From contig NZ_CP053351.1 of assembly GCF_013394655.1 (NCBI RefSeq), forward strand, positions 3,946,001-4,010,000: a stretch of DNA of 64,000 bases, in the 5' to 3' direction. Origin of the DNA: Winogradskyella schleiferi. GTDB taxonomy: Bacteria > Bacteroidota > Bacteroidia > Flavobacteriales > Flavobacteriaceae. This document shows, piece by piece, positions 27,488 to 35,892 of the stretch (position 1 is its first letter; every line of letters starts with the position of its first letter). The position numbers were made by a program, and so were the translations under genes. The notes below the pieces were generated by a model. It was not told the origin of the DNA. It saw only the letters and a list, made by a program, of their open reading frames with translations, and searched no databases.

Positions 27488-28174
27488 TTGAAAAAGAAAG
27501 AGATTAAAATACTGTTGGTAGATGATGAGCCAGATATTTTAGAAATTGTGGGCTATAATTTATCTGCAGAAGGCTACCAAGTTATAAAAGGGGAAAATGG
27601 TGTGGAAGCTGTTGAATTAGCAAAAAAACATATGCCTCATTTAATTATCTTGGATGTGATGATGCCAAAAATGGATGGTATTGAAGCTTGTGAACGTATC
27701 CGAGAGCTGCCAGAATTGAGCGAATCTGTCATTACCTTTTTAACGGCAAGAGGCGAAGATTATTCGCAAGTTGCAGGTTTTGATGCTGGTGCAGATGACT
27801 ACATTTCAAAACCCATAAAGCCCAAAGTTTTAATTAGTAAAGTAAAAGCTTTACTTCGACGATTTAAGCATTCTGAAAATACCGTTGAAAATATTGTAAA
27901 AATTGGCGACTTAATCATATATAAGGAAGAGTATAAAATTACGGTTAAAGGCAGAGAAATTACCTTGCCGAGAAAAGAGTTTGAATTGTTATCTTTGCTA
28001 GCAACCAAACCTGGAAAGGTCTTTAAGCGCGATGAAATCTTAGATAAAGTCTGGGGAAATGAAGTTGTGGTAGGCGGAAGAACCATTGATGTACATATTA
28101 GAAAACTTCGTGAAAAAATTGGCGATAAATCTTTTAAAACCGTTAAAGGCGTTGGTTACAAGTTCGTGGACTAA
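27488..28174 (+). CDS. OmpR/PhoB-family response regulator
   Basis: A 228-residue two-component regulator. The receiver domain (1-120) has the acidic pair Asp12/Asp13, phosphoacceptor Asp56 in ILDVMMPKMDG, Thr86 and Lys108 in ISKPIKP. The C-terminal winged helix (about 133-228) shows LPRKEFELLSLLATKPGKVFKRDEIL and VKGVGYKF, as in PhoB. The start is TTG at 27488. The histidine kinase gene starts on the last base of its stop codon, so the pair is translationally coupled. The pairing resembles PhoB/PhoR, but no target genes can be inferred. A TATCTTTA sequence at 27455-27462 may be its weak -7 box. Confidence 0.93.
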   Translation: MKKKEIKILLVDDEPDILEIVGYNLSAEGYQVIKGENGVEAVELAKKHMPHLIILDVMMPKMDGIEACERIRELPELSESVITFLTARGEDYSQVAGFDAGADDYISKPIKPKVLISKVKALLRRFKHSENTVENIVKIGDLIIYKEEYKITVKGREITLPRKEFELLSLLATKPGKVFKRDEILDKVWGNEVVVGGRTIDVHIRKLREKIGDKSFKTVKGVGYKFVD

Positions 28175-29220
28175 TGCAAAATAAAAAGAGCTTAAAGAAA
28201 TCATATAAATTCGCATTGCGAACAGCATTCTACGTTACGTTGTTCTCAACAATGCTTGTGATTCTGTTTTTGATTTATTTCCACGCCATTAATTGGCAAG
28301 TCATTTTCTATCCTATACTTTGTTTTCCGTTGTGTTTTGCTATTGTACAATACCGTGTGGAACGTTTTATTTACAGGCGTGTGAAACGAATTTATGATGA
28401 CCTTACACTTTTGGAATCTACGAGTTTGAGACAGCAACCCATAACGACTGATATGGGCACCCTAACCAAAGAAATCGATAAATACGCCAAAAACAAAAAA
28501 ATTGAAATAGAAACCTTAAAGATTAGGGAAGAATACCGAAAAGAGTTTATTGGCAATGTCTCACACGAACTAAAAACACCTTTGTTTTCTGTACAGAGTT
28601 ATTTACTTACTTTACTGGATGGCGGTATTGAAGATGAAAAAATCAGAAAAAAATACTTGGCCAGAGCCAGTAAAGGTGTTGAAAGACTTACTTACATTAT
28701 TAAGGACTTAGACATGATTACCAAACTTGAGGTTGGTGATCTGAGTCTTAATAAAGAAGATTTTGATATTGTAAAATTGGTTCAGAATGTGTTCGATCTT
28801 TTTGAAATGAAAGCGACAAAAAAACACATTACCCTAACTTTTGATATCGATTATCTCGAACCCATCATGGTTTATGCAGATAAAGAACGGATTCAACAGG
28901 TGTTAACTAATCTTATCGTTAATTCCATAAAATATGGACGGGAAAAAGGTACAACCGAAGTGAGTATAGAAAACCTCATCAAAAACAAAGCGATTATAAG
29001 AGTTACCGATAATGGCGAAGGTATTGCCAAAGCTAATCTTCAGCGTTTGTTTGAACGTTTTTACCGTGTAGACAAAAGTGGTTCGCGTAAAGAAGGCGGT
29101 TCAGGTCTGGGATTATCTATCGTTAAGCATATTGTTGAAGCCCACGAAGAAAAAATCTATATTGAAAGTCAATTAGGTGTTGGTAGTGAATTTTCATTTA
29201 CTCTGGAAAAGACTAAATAA
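28174..29220 (+). CDS. Sensor histidine kinase, PhoR-like
   Basis: A 348-residue membrane kinase partnered with the regulator upstream (1-base overlap). Two hydrophobic helices (about 18-36 and 42-58) enclose only a very short periplasmic loop, so signal sensing is probably through the membrane or another protein. The dimerisation domain has FIGNVSHELKTPL with His131. The ATPase domain shows the N box LTNLIVNSIKYG (Asn250), G1 VTDNGEGI and G2 GGSGLGLSIV. No PAS or clear HAMP domain is seen. Its 3' end overlaps the convergent glycosyltransferase gene by 27 bases. Confidence 0.92.
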   Translation: MQNKKSLKKSYKFALRTAFYVTLFSTMLVILFLIYFHAINWQVIFYPILCFPLCFAIVQYRVERFIYRRVKRIYDDLTLLESTSLRQQPITTDMGTLTKEIDKYAKNKKIEIETLKIREEYRKEFIGNVSHELKTPLFSVQSYLLTLLDGGIEDEKIRKKYLARASKGVERLTYIIKDLDMITKLEVGDLSLNKEDFDIVKLVQNVFDLFEMKATKKHITLTFDIDYLEPIMVYADKERIQQVLTNLIVNSIKYGREKGTTEVSIENLIKNKAIIRVTDNGEGIAKANLQRLFERFYRVDKSGSRKEGGSGLGLSIVKHIVEAHEEKIYIESQLGVGSEFSFTLEKTK

Positions 29221-30264
29221 TTTCTTATAATTTAAGTGAGATTCTTTGAATTTCATGCCAGAATAATCTTTGAGTTGTCCTAACAATTTTACACAAAACT
29301 CATCTTGATTGCAAAATGGGGCAATTCCTTCAGATTCTAGTTTTTCGGCTAAGTACTCTTGTTCAAATTGCCCAGGTGTAGGAATAAAAAAGGCTTTTTT
29401 TTCAAGTTTTGCCAAATCCATAATTGTGGTGTAACCCGATCTGCTCAGCACCACTTCACTTTCATTGATGGTAGTTTCTAGTTCAACACTGGTCATATAA
29501 TTATAAATGCTCATGTTTTTATACCGTGTAATTGATTGTTCATTTTCAACGACGCCTTTTACAAAACAGATGTGTCCATTGAAATTTACAAGTTCATGGA
29601 ATAATTTTTCTTCTAAATAAGTACGTTGAGGTTCAGGACCAGAAAGAATAACCAAAAGCTGGTATTTAGTTTCTAGATGTTGTTTTTCAAATCGGGATAA
29701 AGGGCCTAAATAATTTAATGTCGCATCAAAATTTTCAACGTGACCTAAAATACCGCTGAGGTTTTTTTCAGAAGCATAATCTGGAATCCAACATTCATTA
29801 AATTTAGAAATGATTTTTTGATGAATTCTTGTGCTTAGCCAAGTGGTGTTTCCGCTTAAAACTTGTAATTGATGTGTTACAAATACCGAAGGAATATCGA
29901 CATGCCTCACCCCAAATCGGTTATCCGAAATTATACCCGAAATTGGAGTCATTTTAACAAATTCCGCAATAGCTTTTTGCTCTTTCTTTATCGTTTTTAA
30001 AATATGAGGTGTTCCTTTTAATAGTTTTAACCTCAATTTTCTAGGATTTTTTGAATAGCTAATGTTATAGGACGGCAATTCTAAAGTTTCAAGTTTGGGG
30101 AATTCCTTTCGTAATAATTGAAGTGCAAAACCATCACTCGCCATTATGGGCTCAAAATCATGCCGAATCAACTCATTTATAATAGGAATACATCGCGTTG
30201 CATGACCCAATCCCCAATTTAAGGGAGCGACTAAAATTCGTTTTTTATTTTGATTTGGCTTCAG
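29194..30264 (-). CDS. MurG-like glycosyltransferase with non-standard start
   Basis: A protein of the MurG/UDP-glycosyltransferase fold. The C-terminal donor site shows VVLSRSGYTTIMDLA and FIPTPGQFEQEYLAEKL, the N-terminal loop is GLGHATRC. The only ordinary in-frame start, TTG at 30210, would begin at that loop and delete the first beta-strand. The frame stays open upstream and encodes KKRILVAPLNWGLGH, which fits the family; the first stop is just beyond 30267. I therefore place the start at a CTG (30264, MKPNQNKKRIL...), with ATA 30267 or an ATT also possible. A -7 box at 30304-30297 gives a leader of about 25 bases, supporting this. Substrate unknown. Confidence 0.75.
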   Translation of the reverse strand: MKPNQNKKRILVAPLNWGLGHATRCIPIINELIRHDFEPIMASDGFALQLLRKEFPKLETLELPSYNISYSKNPRKLRLKLLKGTPHILKTIKKEQKAIAEFVKMTPISGIISDNRFGVRHVDIPSVFVTHQLQVLSGNTTWLSTRIHQKIISKFNECWIPDYASEKNLSGILGHVENFDATLNYLGPLSRFEKQHLETKYQLLVILSGPEPQRTYLEEKLFHELVNFNGHICFVKGVVENEQSITRYKNMSIYNYMTSVELETTINESEVVLSRSGYTTIMDLAKLEKKAFFIPTPGQFEQEYLAEKLESEGIAPFCNQDEFCVKLLGQLKDYSGMKFKESHLNYKKLFSLFQSK

Positions 30265-30296
30265 TATCTATTTATTTTAGAGATGTCTTTGATAAA

Positions 30297-30304
30297 CAAA
30301 GATA
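30297..30304 (-). promoter_or_regulatory. -7 box of the glycosyltransferase gene
   Basis: On the minus strand TATCTTTG fits TAnnTTTG exactly and would start transcription around 30290, shortly before the proposed CTG start. No matching TTG is seen. Confidence 0.55.
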
Positions 30305-30355
30305 AACCTAAAATCTTTCCTTAATTTTACCGCATTATTATTAAATCGAGAATTA

Positions 30356-31030
30356 GTGGGCAGTAAAAACAAACAGAAACGCTTTAGAGAAAATGAAACT
30401 TTTCATAATGTTTACCAGCCAAAACGAGAAGAACTAGTTGATGCGACCTACAGACTAAAAGGCAACTGGAGATCGGAAGTTTTTAAAAACGATAATCCCT
30501 TAGTTTTAGAATTAGGTTGTGGAAAAGGCGAATATACAGTTGGTTTGGCAAAACGCTATCCTAACAAAAATTTTATTGGTATAGATATTAAAGGTGCACG
30601 ATTTTGGCGAGGCGCAAAAACCGCAATTGAAGAAGACATTCCAAATGCGGCTTTTATAAGAACTCAAATTGAATTAATTGACCACGTTTTTGAAGAAAAT
30701 GAAGTTGATGAAATCTGGATTACATTTCCAGACCCTCAAATCAAATACCAACGCACCAAACACCGAATGACCCATTTGCAGTTTTTGGAACGTTACAAAA
30801 AAGTATTAAAACCCAGTGGATTGATGCATCTAAAAACAGACAGCGAGTTTATGCATGGTTACACCCTTGGTTTGTTGCATGGTTTGGGACATGAAGTTTT
30901 ATATGCCAATCATAACGTGTATAAATTAGAAGGAAGTCCGGATGATGTTACTGGAATTCAAACGTTTTACGAAAATCAATATTTAGAAAAAGACAAAGCA
31001 ATTACGTATATTAGATTCAAAATCAATTAA
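30356..31030 (+). CDS. trmB: tRNA (guanine-N7-)-methyltransferase
   Basis: A 224-residue TrmB enzyme making m7G46 in tRNA. The SAM site is LVLELGCGKGEYTVGLAK (49-66), followed by FIGIDIKGARFWRGAK and the signature ITFPDPQIKYQRTKHRM (about 121-137), and HLKTDSEFM. The start is GTG at 30356, which places the usual basic N-terminus (GSKNKQKRFRE) at the front. The LysE gene follows after 3 bases and the ATL gene directly after that, so the three form an operon. Confidence 0.95.
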   Translation: MGSKNKQKRFRENETFHNVYQPKREELVDATYRLKGNWRSEVFKNDNPLVLELGCGKGEYTVGLAKRYPNKNFIGIDIKGARFWRGAKTAIEEDIPNAAFIRTQIELIDHVFEENEVDEIWITFPDPQIKYQRTKHRMTHLQFLERYKKVLKPSGLMHLKTDSEFMHGYTLGLLHGLGHEVLYANHNVYKLEGSPDDVTGIQTFYENQYLEKDKAITYIRFKIN

Positions 31031-31033
31031 ACT

Positions 31034-31663
31034 TTGAGCATAACAGTCATTTTCTTCCTTGGACTTTTTGTAGCAATGATTGGCGTTGTTCCACCAGGAT
31101 TACTTAATATGACTGCGGCAAGAATAAGCCTAAAGGAAGGAGCTGCTAGAGGTATCATGTTTTCTACAGGCGTTTGTATTGTAGTGTATGTTCAAACTTA
31201 CATTGCCGCAATTTTTGCGCGATATTTATCTAATCATCAAGATATTGTAGAGATTCTACAACGTGTAGCATTTGTAATATTTGTATTGATTACCATTTAT
31301 TTTTTGGTACTGGCATCCAAGGAAAAAGAAGCAAAAAAAGAGGCGGAAATTAGAAGTAAACATGGCAGGTTATGGCATGGTGTATTATTATCTGCACTCA
31401 ATGTGTTCCCAATTCCTTATCAAGCGTATATGACCATTACACTAGTGTCTTTCGGTTGGATGGATTTTGAAAAATTGAGCATAGTTACCTATGTGACAGG
31501 TGCAGCAACGGGAACTTTTGTGATGCTATATGTCTATATTTTCTTTTTCGATAAGATTAAAGAACGAAAGTTTACCTCTCAAAAGAGCATGAATCTAAGT
31601 ATAGGAATCATAACAGGCATTGTGGCTTTAGTAACTTTTATTAATATTTTAAGGGAACTGTAG
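31034..31663 (+). CDS. LysE family translocator
   Basis: A 209-residue inner membrane protein with six hydrophobic segments. The N-terminal motif GVVPPGLLNMTAARISLKEG (17-36) is the LysE/RhtB signature, with the conserved Pro-Gly-Pro-like turn as PPG. It probably exports an amino acid or related compound; which one is unknown. The start is TTG at 31034, 3 bases after trmB; the stop is contiguous with the ATG of the next gene. Confidence 0.85.
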   Translation: MSITVIFFLGLFVAMIGVVPPGLLNMTAARISLKEGAARGIMFSTGVCIVVYVQTYIAAIFARYLSNHQDIVEILQRVAFVIFVLITIYFLVLASKEKEAKKEAEIRSKHGRLWHGVLLSALNVFPIPYQAYMTITLVSFGWMDFEKLSIVTYVTGAATGTFVMLYVYIFFFDKIKERKFTSQKSMNLSIGIITGIVALVTFINILREL

Positions 31664-31996
31664 ATGAAACCTGAAACACTAGGCTTTTTTGAAAAAGTGT
31701 ACCAAGTAGCAAAACAGATTCCCTATGGAAGAGTGACGAATTATGGCGCCATCGCCAAATATTTAGGTGCTGGTAAAAGCGCCAGAATTGTGGGTTACGC
31801 CATGAATGGTTCTCATGGAAAAGATGTACCAGCACACAGAGTCGTCAACCGAAAAGGGCTTTTAACTGGAAAACATCATTTTGAAGGTACCAACTTAATG
31901 CAACAGCTTTTAGAAAATGAAGGTATTGTAGTGGTTGATAATCAAATTCAGAATTTGGAAGCTGTTTATTGGGACCCGGTTAAGGAACTTCAATAA
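31664..31996 (+). CDS. Alkyltransferase-like (ATL) DNA-damage recognition protein
   Basis: A 110-residue member of the MGMT family. The helix-turn-helix and DNA-flipping elements are present: IPYGRVTNYGAIAKYLG (19-35, with Tyr27) and SARIVGYAMNG (39-49, with the base-flipping Arg41). The active-site PCHRV of true O6-alkylguanine methyltransferases is PAHRV here (Ala57), so it cannot take up the alkyl group. Such ATL proteins bind alkylated guanine and hand the lesion to nucleotide excision repair. Its start abuts the LysE stop; the convergent neighbour ends one base after it. Confidence 0.9.
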   Translation: MKPETLGFFEKVYQVAKQIPYGRVTNYGAIAKYLGAGKSARIVGYAMNGSHGKDVPAHRVVNRKGLLTGKHHFEGTNLMQQLLENEGIVVVDNQIQNLEAVYWDPVKELQ

Positions 31997-31997
31997 A

Positions 31998-34247
31998 TCA
32001 ATCTTTAATAAATTTCTTTACAATAGCACTCCTTTCCGTTTCAATTTTTATAAAATAAGTTCCTGAAGCTAAGCTCTCTAAGGAAATATCTAAGTCAGTT
32101 CTATTACCGACAACCGAAGTGGCTTTAATAGGTCGTCCAGAAACATCGTAAATAGCGATTCGTTTTATTGCATGCCTTGATTCTAAATGTAAATTATGGC
32201 TTGTTGGGTTAGGATATAGTGAGATGGTATTTTTTGATAGTTCAAATTCATCTGTGCTTAAAGTTGCAATGGTCGTTTGCGAAGTGTTGGTTATGATGGG
32301 AAAATTGAAATCAAAAAATATTTCTGCGTTATTTTCAATAGTATCATTTACGGCTAAAGTCTCTAAGGTTTTAATTTTAAAAACGATAAAGCCATCATTG
32401 TTGGCGTCGTCAAAAGGTAAATTGATGTTTTCAAAAATAAATTCCACGTAATTTTCCGTTGTATTGTACTCAATTCTTGCGAAATAATTATGACTCGCGT
32501 GCAATGGCACAAGGGAGGATAAATCATATTTACTGATATCTATATTATCTTTAACTACAATATTTACCGCATTGGCAGTTCCTATATTTTCAAAGCGAAT
32601 CATATAATGCACATAATTACCAACCATTTCTGGAGCAATAAAATCACCTTCCAAACATATTTTATCATTAGGATCAAAGGCGTTGACAACGGTTTGTTCT
32701 AAAACAAAAGCCGATTCTGGATCTTCCAATTCATATTCAATAAAATAATTTGCATTAAATGTTAGAATATCGCCACCATTGACTGCAGGAATATCCATTG
32801 GTGTGTTAATTAACATTGAAAAATCTATCGTTCTGGTTTCAAAGGGCAATAAATCTTCAAAATTAAATCGCCACGCATTATCGACAAAAGTAAAAGCGTC
32901 CCAACTTGGGTTAAATGAAACTTCGCTCATTAAATCGAAATCATTAGTGAGAAAGACTTGTCCAAAATCAATTGAGGTATTGCCTGTATTTTTATAAATA
33001 ATTCTATAATCAGCTTGGAAACCAGGAATGGCAGCCGTTAACGGTACAATCTGAATATCTATGTCTTTATAAATACCATTGGCTGTGATACAAAAATCTT
33101 GTATAAAAGGATCTGTGTCTGCTGGGAAATCTACGGTTAAACTTTCAGGTGTAACTGTAAAAAATTCAGAATTTTCAAAAATTGGAGTTAAAGTATAAAT
33201 GCCTTCTTGAACTGGTATTGAATAACTTCCCGTAGCATTAGAAATAAAATTCGCAGTTTCAGTGCCATTGGATACATTAAGGTTTAAATTAGGAACAACC
33301 ACATCATTAATGTCACAACCATTGACATCTAAATCAATAGTTATATTGCCTTCAACTGTGAAATAATCTCCGCCAGGAATAAAAGAACAATAAGAATTAA
33401 CCACACAATTATCGATTTCTTGATATGCCAACCAATTATTTATTAATTGTAGTTCATTCTCATCACCACAAACATAAGTCAATGGGTTATTTGAGAAGTT
33501 AAATTCACTAAAATCCCATGCGATCATATCCTCTATTTCATTTCCGTTTTTTACAAGAAGCGTCTCTATTTGGTTATTTTGTGCTTGGTAGTAATAAGTA
33601 TTTACAGCTTTGTTTGATAAATCTAAAAAGGTTATTTGATTATTAGAACAATATAATTCGTCTAGGTTTGGTGTTCCTGTCAAATTTAAAGCTGTTATCT
33701 GATTGTTACTACAATCAAGTTCCGTTAAATTGATTGACTCTCCTAAAGTTAAATTTGTTAGCTGATTATTATAACAACTTAAATATTGTAAATTCAAAGC
33801 GTTACTTAGGTCCAAAGTATTTATCGCATTATTTTCACAACTAAAAATCTCTAAGCTGTTAAGATTTTCAATCCCAATTAATTCAGTAAGTTGATTACTT
33901 GCACAATTTAAATATTTAAGATTTACAAGTGTACTTAAGTTAATATTTGATAAATCATTGTACTGACAAGTTAAAGATTCCAGACTAATAAAATATTCAA
34001 TTCCTGTAGCATCCATTACTTCATTTTGTCCAAAATTTAGTCGTATAACAGCCTCTGCTTCTGCGACACTTATTTCGCCATCATCATCTGTATCAACATC
34101 TACGTCTGGCGTACCATTATTGTCAATATCAACACAATTAGTGTTTACCAATGCATTCTTAAGATTAGCATCAGGAATATCAATAATCTGAGCATGAGCC
34201 CTTAATAAAATAAAAAAAACTAAAAGTAAAGTGTATATCTGTTTCAT
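31998..34247 (-). CDS. T9SS-secreted leucine-rich-repeat protein
   Basis: About 749 residues from the chosen ATG at 34247 (two codons inside the longest frame). A signal (YTLLLVFFILLRAHAQ) leads to an Asp-rich segment with EF-hand/thrombospondin-3-like spacing (DIDNNGTPDVDVDTDDDGE, about 40-58). Leucine-rich repeats of about 21 residues follow (about 70-245; LNSLEIFSCENNAINTLDL, LTELDCSNNQITALNL). Next comes a beta domain (VEGNITIDLDVNGCDIND), then a DUF11/DUF7619-like region (FDPNDKICLEGDFIAPEMVG) and finally a T9SS sorting domain (SLYPNPTSHNLHLES, IYDVSGRPI, LASGTYFIKI). It is a surface or secreted protein, possibly for adhesion; no enzymatic motif seen. Confidence 0.85.
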   Translation of the reverse strand: MKQIYTLLLVFFILLRAHAQIIDIPDANLKNALVNTNCVDIDNNGTPDVDVDTDDDGEISVAEAEAVIRLNFGQNEVMDATGIEYFISLESLTCQYNDLSNINLSTLVNLKYLNCASNQLTELIGIENLNSLEIFSCENNAINTLDLSNALNLQYLSCYNNQLTNLTLGESINLTELDCSNNQITALNLTGTPNLDELYCSNNQITFLDLSNKAVNTYYYQAQNNQIETLLVKNGNEIEDMIAWDFSEFNFSNNPLTYVCGDENELQLINNWLAYQEIDNCVVNSYCSFIPGGDYFTVEGNITIDLDVNGCDINDVVVPNLNLNVSNGTETANFISNATGSYSIPVQEGIYTLTPIFENSEFFTVTPESLTVDFPADTDPFIQDFCITANGIYKDIDIQIVPLTAAIPGFQADYRIIYKNTGNTSIDFGQVFLTNDFDLMSEVSFNPSWDAFTFVDNAWRFNFEDLLPFETRTIDFSMLINTPMDIPAVNGGDILTFNANYFIEYELEDPESAFVLEQTVVNAFDPNDKICLEGDFIAPEMVGNYVHYMIRFENIGTANAVNIVVKDNIDISKYDLSSLVPLHASHNYFARIEYNTTENYVEFIFENINLPFDDANNDGFIVFKIKTLETLAVNDTIENNAEIFFDFNFPIITNTSQTTIATLSTDEFELSKNTISLYPNPTSHNLHLESRHAIKRIAIYDVSGRPIKATSVVGNRTDLDISLESLASGTYFIKIETERSAIVKKFIKD

Positions 34248-34366
34248 TATCAATAGGATTCTAGATCACTAAAGTATTATTTTTTTATGTAATTCGTTTA
34301 TAATCAATTCAAATTCTACCATAAGAAATAGCAATCCCAACACTTTAAACTTCAAGGTTTATTAAG

Positions 34367-34374
34367 TACCTTTG
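34367..34374 (+). promoter_or_regulatory. -7 box for mrp-nfu
   Basis: TACCTTTG lies 74 bases before the mrp ATG; identical to the rpsP box. The rest of 34254-34447 shows no other feature. Confidence 0.55.
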
Positions 34375-34447
34375 CATTTAGAATTAATCTTAATAAGAAA
34401 AAATTTGAGTCTGTATTTTAGCCTCAATTTTCTTTATTTTTTTATAT

Positions 34448-35587
34448 ATGAAATTACACAAACAAGATATACTCAATGCACTCAAAACCATAACAGCGCC
34501 TGGAGAAGGAGAAAATATGGTTGATAGTGGTGCCGTAACTAATGTGGTAACTTTTGCAGATGAAGTGATTGTGGACATTACCATTAAAAATCCAAGTCTT
34601 CAAGCAAAGAAAAAAACGGAAGTCGAAATTTTGCAAACCATACACAGAAAAGTTTATGAAAAAGCAAAAATAAAAGTTAACATTAAAGTTGACGCCCCAG
34701 CTGCTCCACCTAAAAATGAGATTAAAGGAAAAGCGATTCCTGGTATTCAAAACATTGTTGCCGTTGCTTCTGGAAAAGGAGGTGTAGGAAAATCTACAGT
34801 AACTGCAAATTTGGCGGTCACTTTATCGAAAATGGGATTTAAGGTTGGTGTTTTAGATGCTGATATTTATGGACCATCAATTCCAATTATGTTCGATGTT
34901 GCCAATGAGCGTCCACTATCTGTAAATGTTGATGGAAAATCTAAAATGAAACCCGTAGAAAATTATGGAGTTAAAGTATTATCTATCGGCTTTTTCACAA
35001 AACCAGATCAGGCGGTGATTTGGAGAGGACCAATGGCTTCTAAAGCATTGAACCAAATGATTTTTGATGCTGCTTGGGGCGAATTAGATTTCTTATTGCT
35101 CGATTTACCTCCAGGAACTGGAGATATTCACCTTAGTATCATGCAAGCTTTGCCAATCACTGGAGCTGTTGTAGTAAGTACACCACAGAATGTGGCTTTA
35201 GCAGATGCTAAAAAAGGTGTGGCGATGTTTCAACAAGACAGTATTAATGTGCCGGTTTTAGGTATCATAGAAAACATGGCTTATTTCACTCCCGAAGAAC
35301 TCCCTGAAAATAAATATTATATATTTGGAAAAGAAGGTGCAAAGCATTTGGCGGAAGATTTAAAAGTGCCATTTTTGGGCGAAGTGCCTTTGGTACAAAG
35401 CATAAGAGAAGCTGGCGATTTAGGAAGACCAGCTGCCATGCAAACCGCAACTCCAATTGAAGCCGCTTTTGAAACCATAACAAGAGAAGTCGTACAACAA
35501 GTAGTAAATAGAAACGAAGCTTTACCAGCTACAGAAGCAATAAAAATTACCACAATGGCAGGATGTTCTGCTGTAAATAAAAAGTAA
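34448..35587 (+). CDS. mrp: Mrp/NBP35-family P-loop ATPase, Fe-S carrier
   Basis: A 379-residue protein with an N-terminal MIP18/DUF59 domain (about 1-85) and an Mrp ATPase domain. The deviant Walker A is GKGGVGKST (109-117), switch region is DADIYGPSIPIM, and LLDLPPGTGD is the Walker B region. Mrp proteins deliver Fe-S clusters. The CxxC that binds the bridging cluster in many Mrp proteins would fall in the segment YFTPEELPENKYYIFG, but no cysteine is there; the only Cys is near the C-terminus (MAGCSAVNKK). I believe this is common in Bacteroidota. The nfu gene, whose product has a CxxC, starts on the next base. Confidence 0.92.
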   Translation: MKLHKQDILNALKTITAPGEGENMVDSGAVTNVVTFADEVIVDITIKNPSLQAKKKTEVEILQTIHRKVYEKAKIKVNIKVDAPAAPPKNEIKGKAIPGIQNIVAVASGKGGVGKSTVTANLAVTLSKMGFKVGVLDADIYGPSIPIMFDVANERPLSVNVDGKSKMKPVENYGVKVLSIGFFTKPDQAVIWRGPMASKALNQMIFDAAWGELDFLLLDLPPGTGDIHLSIMQALPITGAVVVSTPQNVALADAKKGVAMFQQDSINVPVLGIIENMAYFTPEELPENKYYIFGKEGAKHLAEDLKVPFLGEVPLVQSIREAGDLGRPAAMQTATPIEAAFETITREVVQQVVNRNEALPATEAIKITTMAGCSAVNKK

Positions 35588-35830
35588 ATGAGCTCAGAAG
35601 AACTTAGATTAAATGTTGAAAAAGCATTAGATGAAATCCGTCCATTTCTGCAAAGTGATGGAGGAGATATTGACTTGTTGTCCATTGAAGATGGTAAGTT
35701 TGTAAAAGTTCAATTAGTTGGTGCCTGTACATCTTGTAGTGTTAACCAGATGACCTTGAAGTCTGGTGTAGAGATGACCATAAAGAAATATGCTCCACAA
35801 ATAGAAAAAGTTATTAATGTAGAAAAGTAA
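35588..35830 (+). CDS. NifU-like (Nfu) iron-sulphur scaffold protein
   Basis: An 80-residue protein equal to the C-terminal NifU domain. RPFLQSDGGDIDLLSIEDG (18-36) and VGACTSCSVNQMTLKSGVE (44-62) with Cys47/Cys50 are the family motifs; two Nfu chains share a [4Fe-4S] cluster through these cysteines. It is fused end to end with mrp at the DNA level (no gap), and a ferredoxin reductase/ferredoxin pair follows, so this block is devoted to Fe-S chemistry. Confidence 0.95.
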   Translation: MSSEELRLNVEKALDEIRPFLQSDGGDIDLLSIEDGKFVKVQLVGACTSCSVNQMTLKSGVEMTIKKYAPQIEKVINVEK

Positions 35831-35848
35831 TGTGATATTTGTCACATT
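35829..35848. promoter_or_regulatory. Perfect CRP/FNR-type operator before the ferredoxin reductase gene
   Basis: AATGTGA, six bases, TCACATT: a perfect palindrome matching TGTGA-N6-TCACA exactly. It starts at the nfu stop codon and its centre (35838.5) is about 42 bases before the start of transcription predicted from the -7 box at 35868, the place where CRP-class activators contact RNA polymerase. The binding protein is not known. Confidence 0.6.
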
Positions 35849-35867
35849 CCGAATGAAAAGACATTCT

Positions 35868-35875
35868 TAATTTTG
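35868..35875 (+). promoter_or_regulatory. -7 box of the ferredoxin reductase gene
   Basis: TAATTTTG matches TAnnTTTG; no TTG -33 box is present, in keeping with a promoter that needs an activator. It lies 18 bases before the ATG. Confidence 0.55.
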
Positions 35876-35892
35876 ATTTCAATTTTAAATCC

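Noticed and set aside
31664..31996. Active O6-methylguanine-DNA methyltransferase
   Set aside because: The acceptor Cys is Ala in PAHRV.
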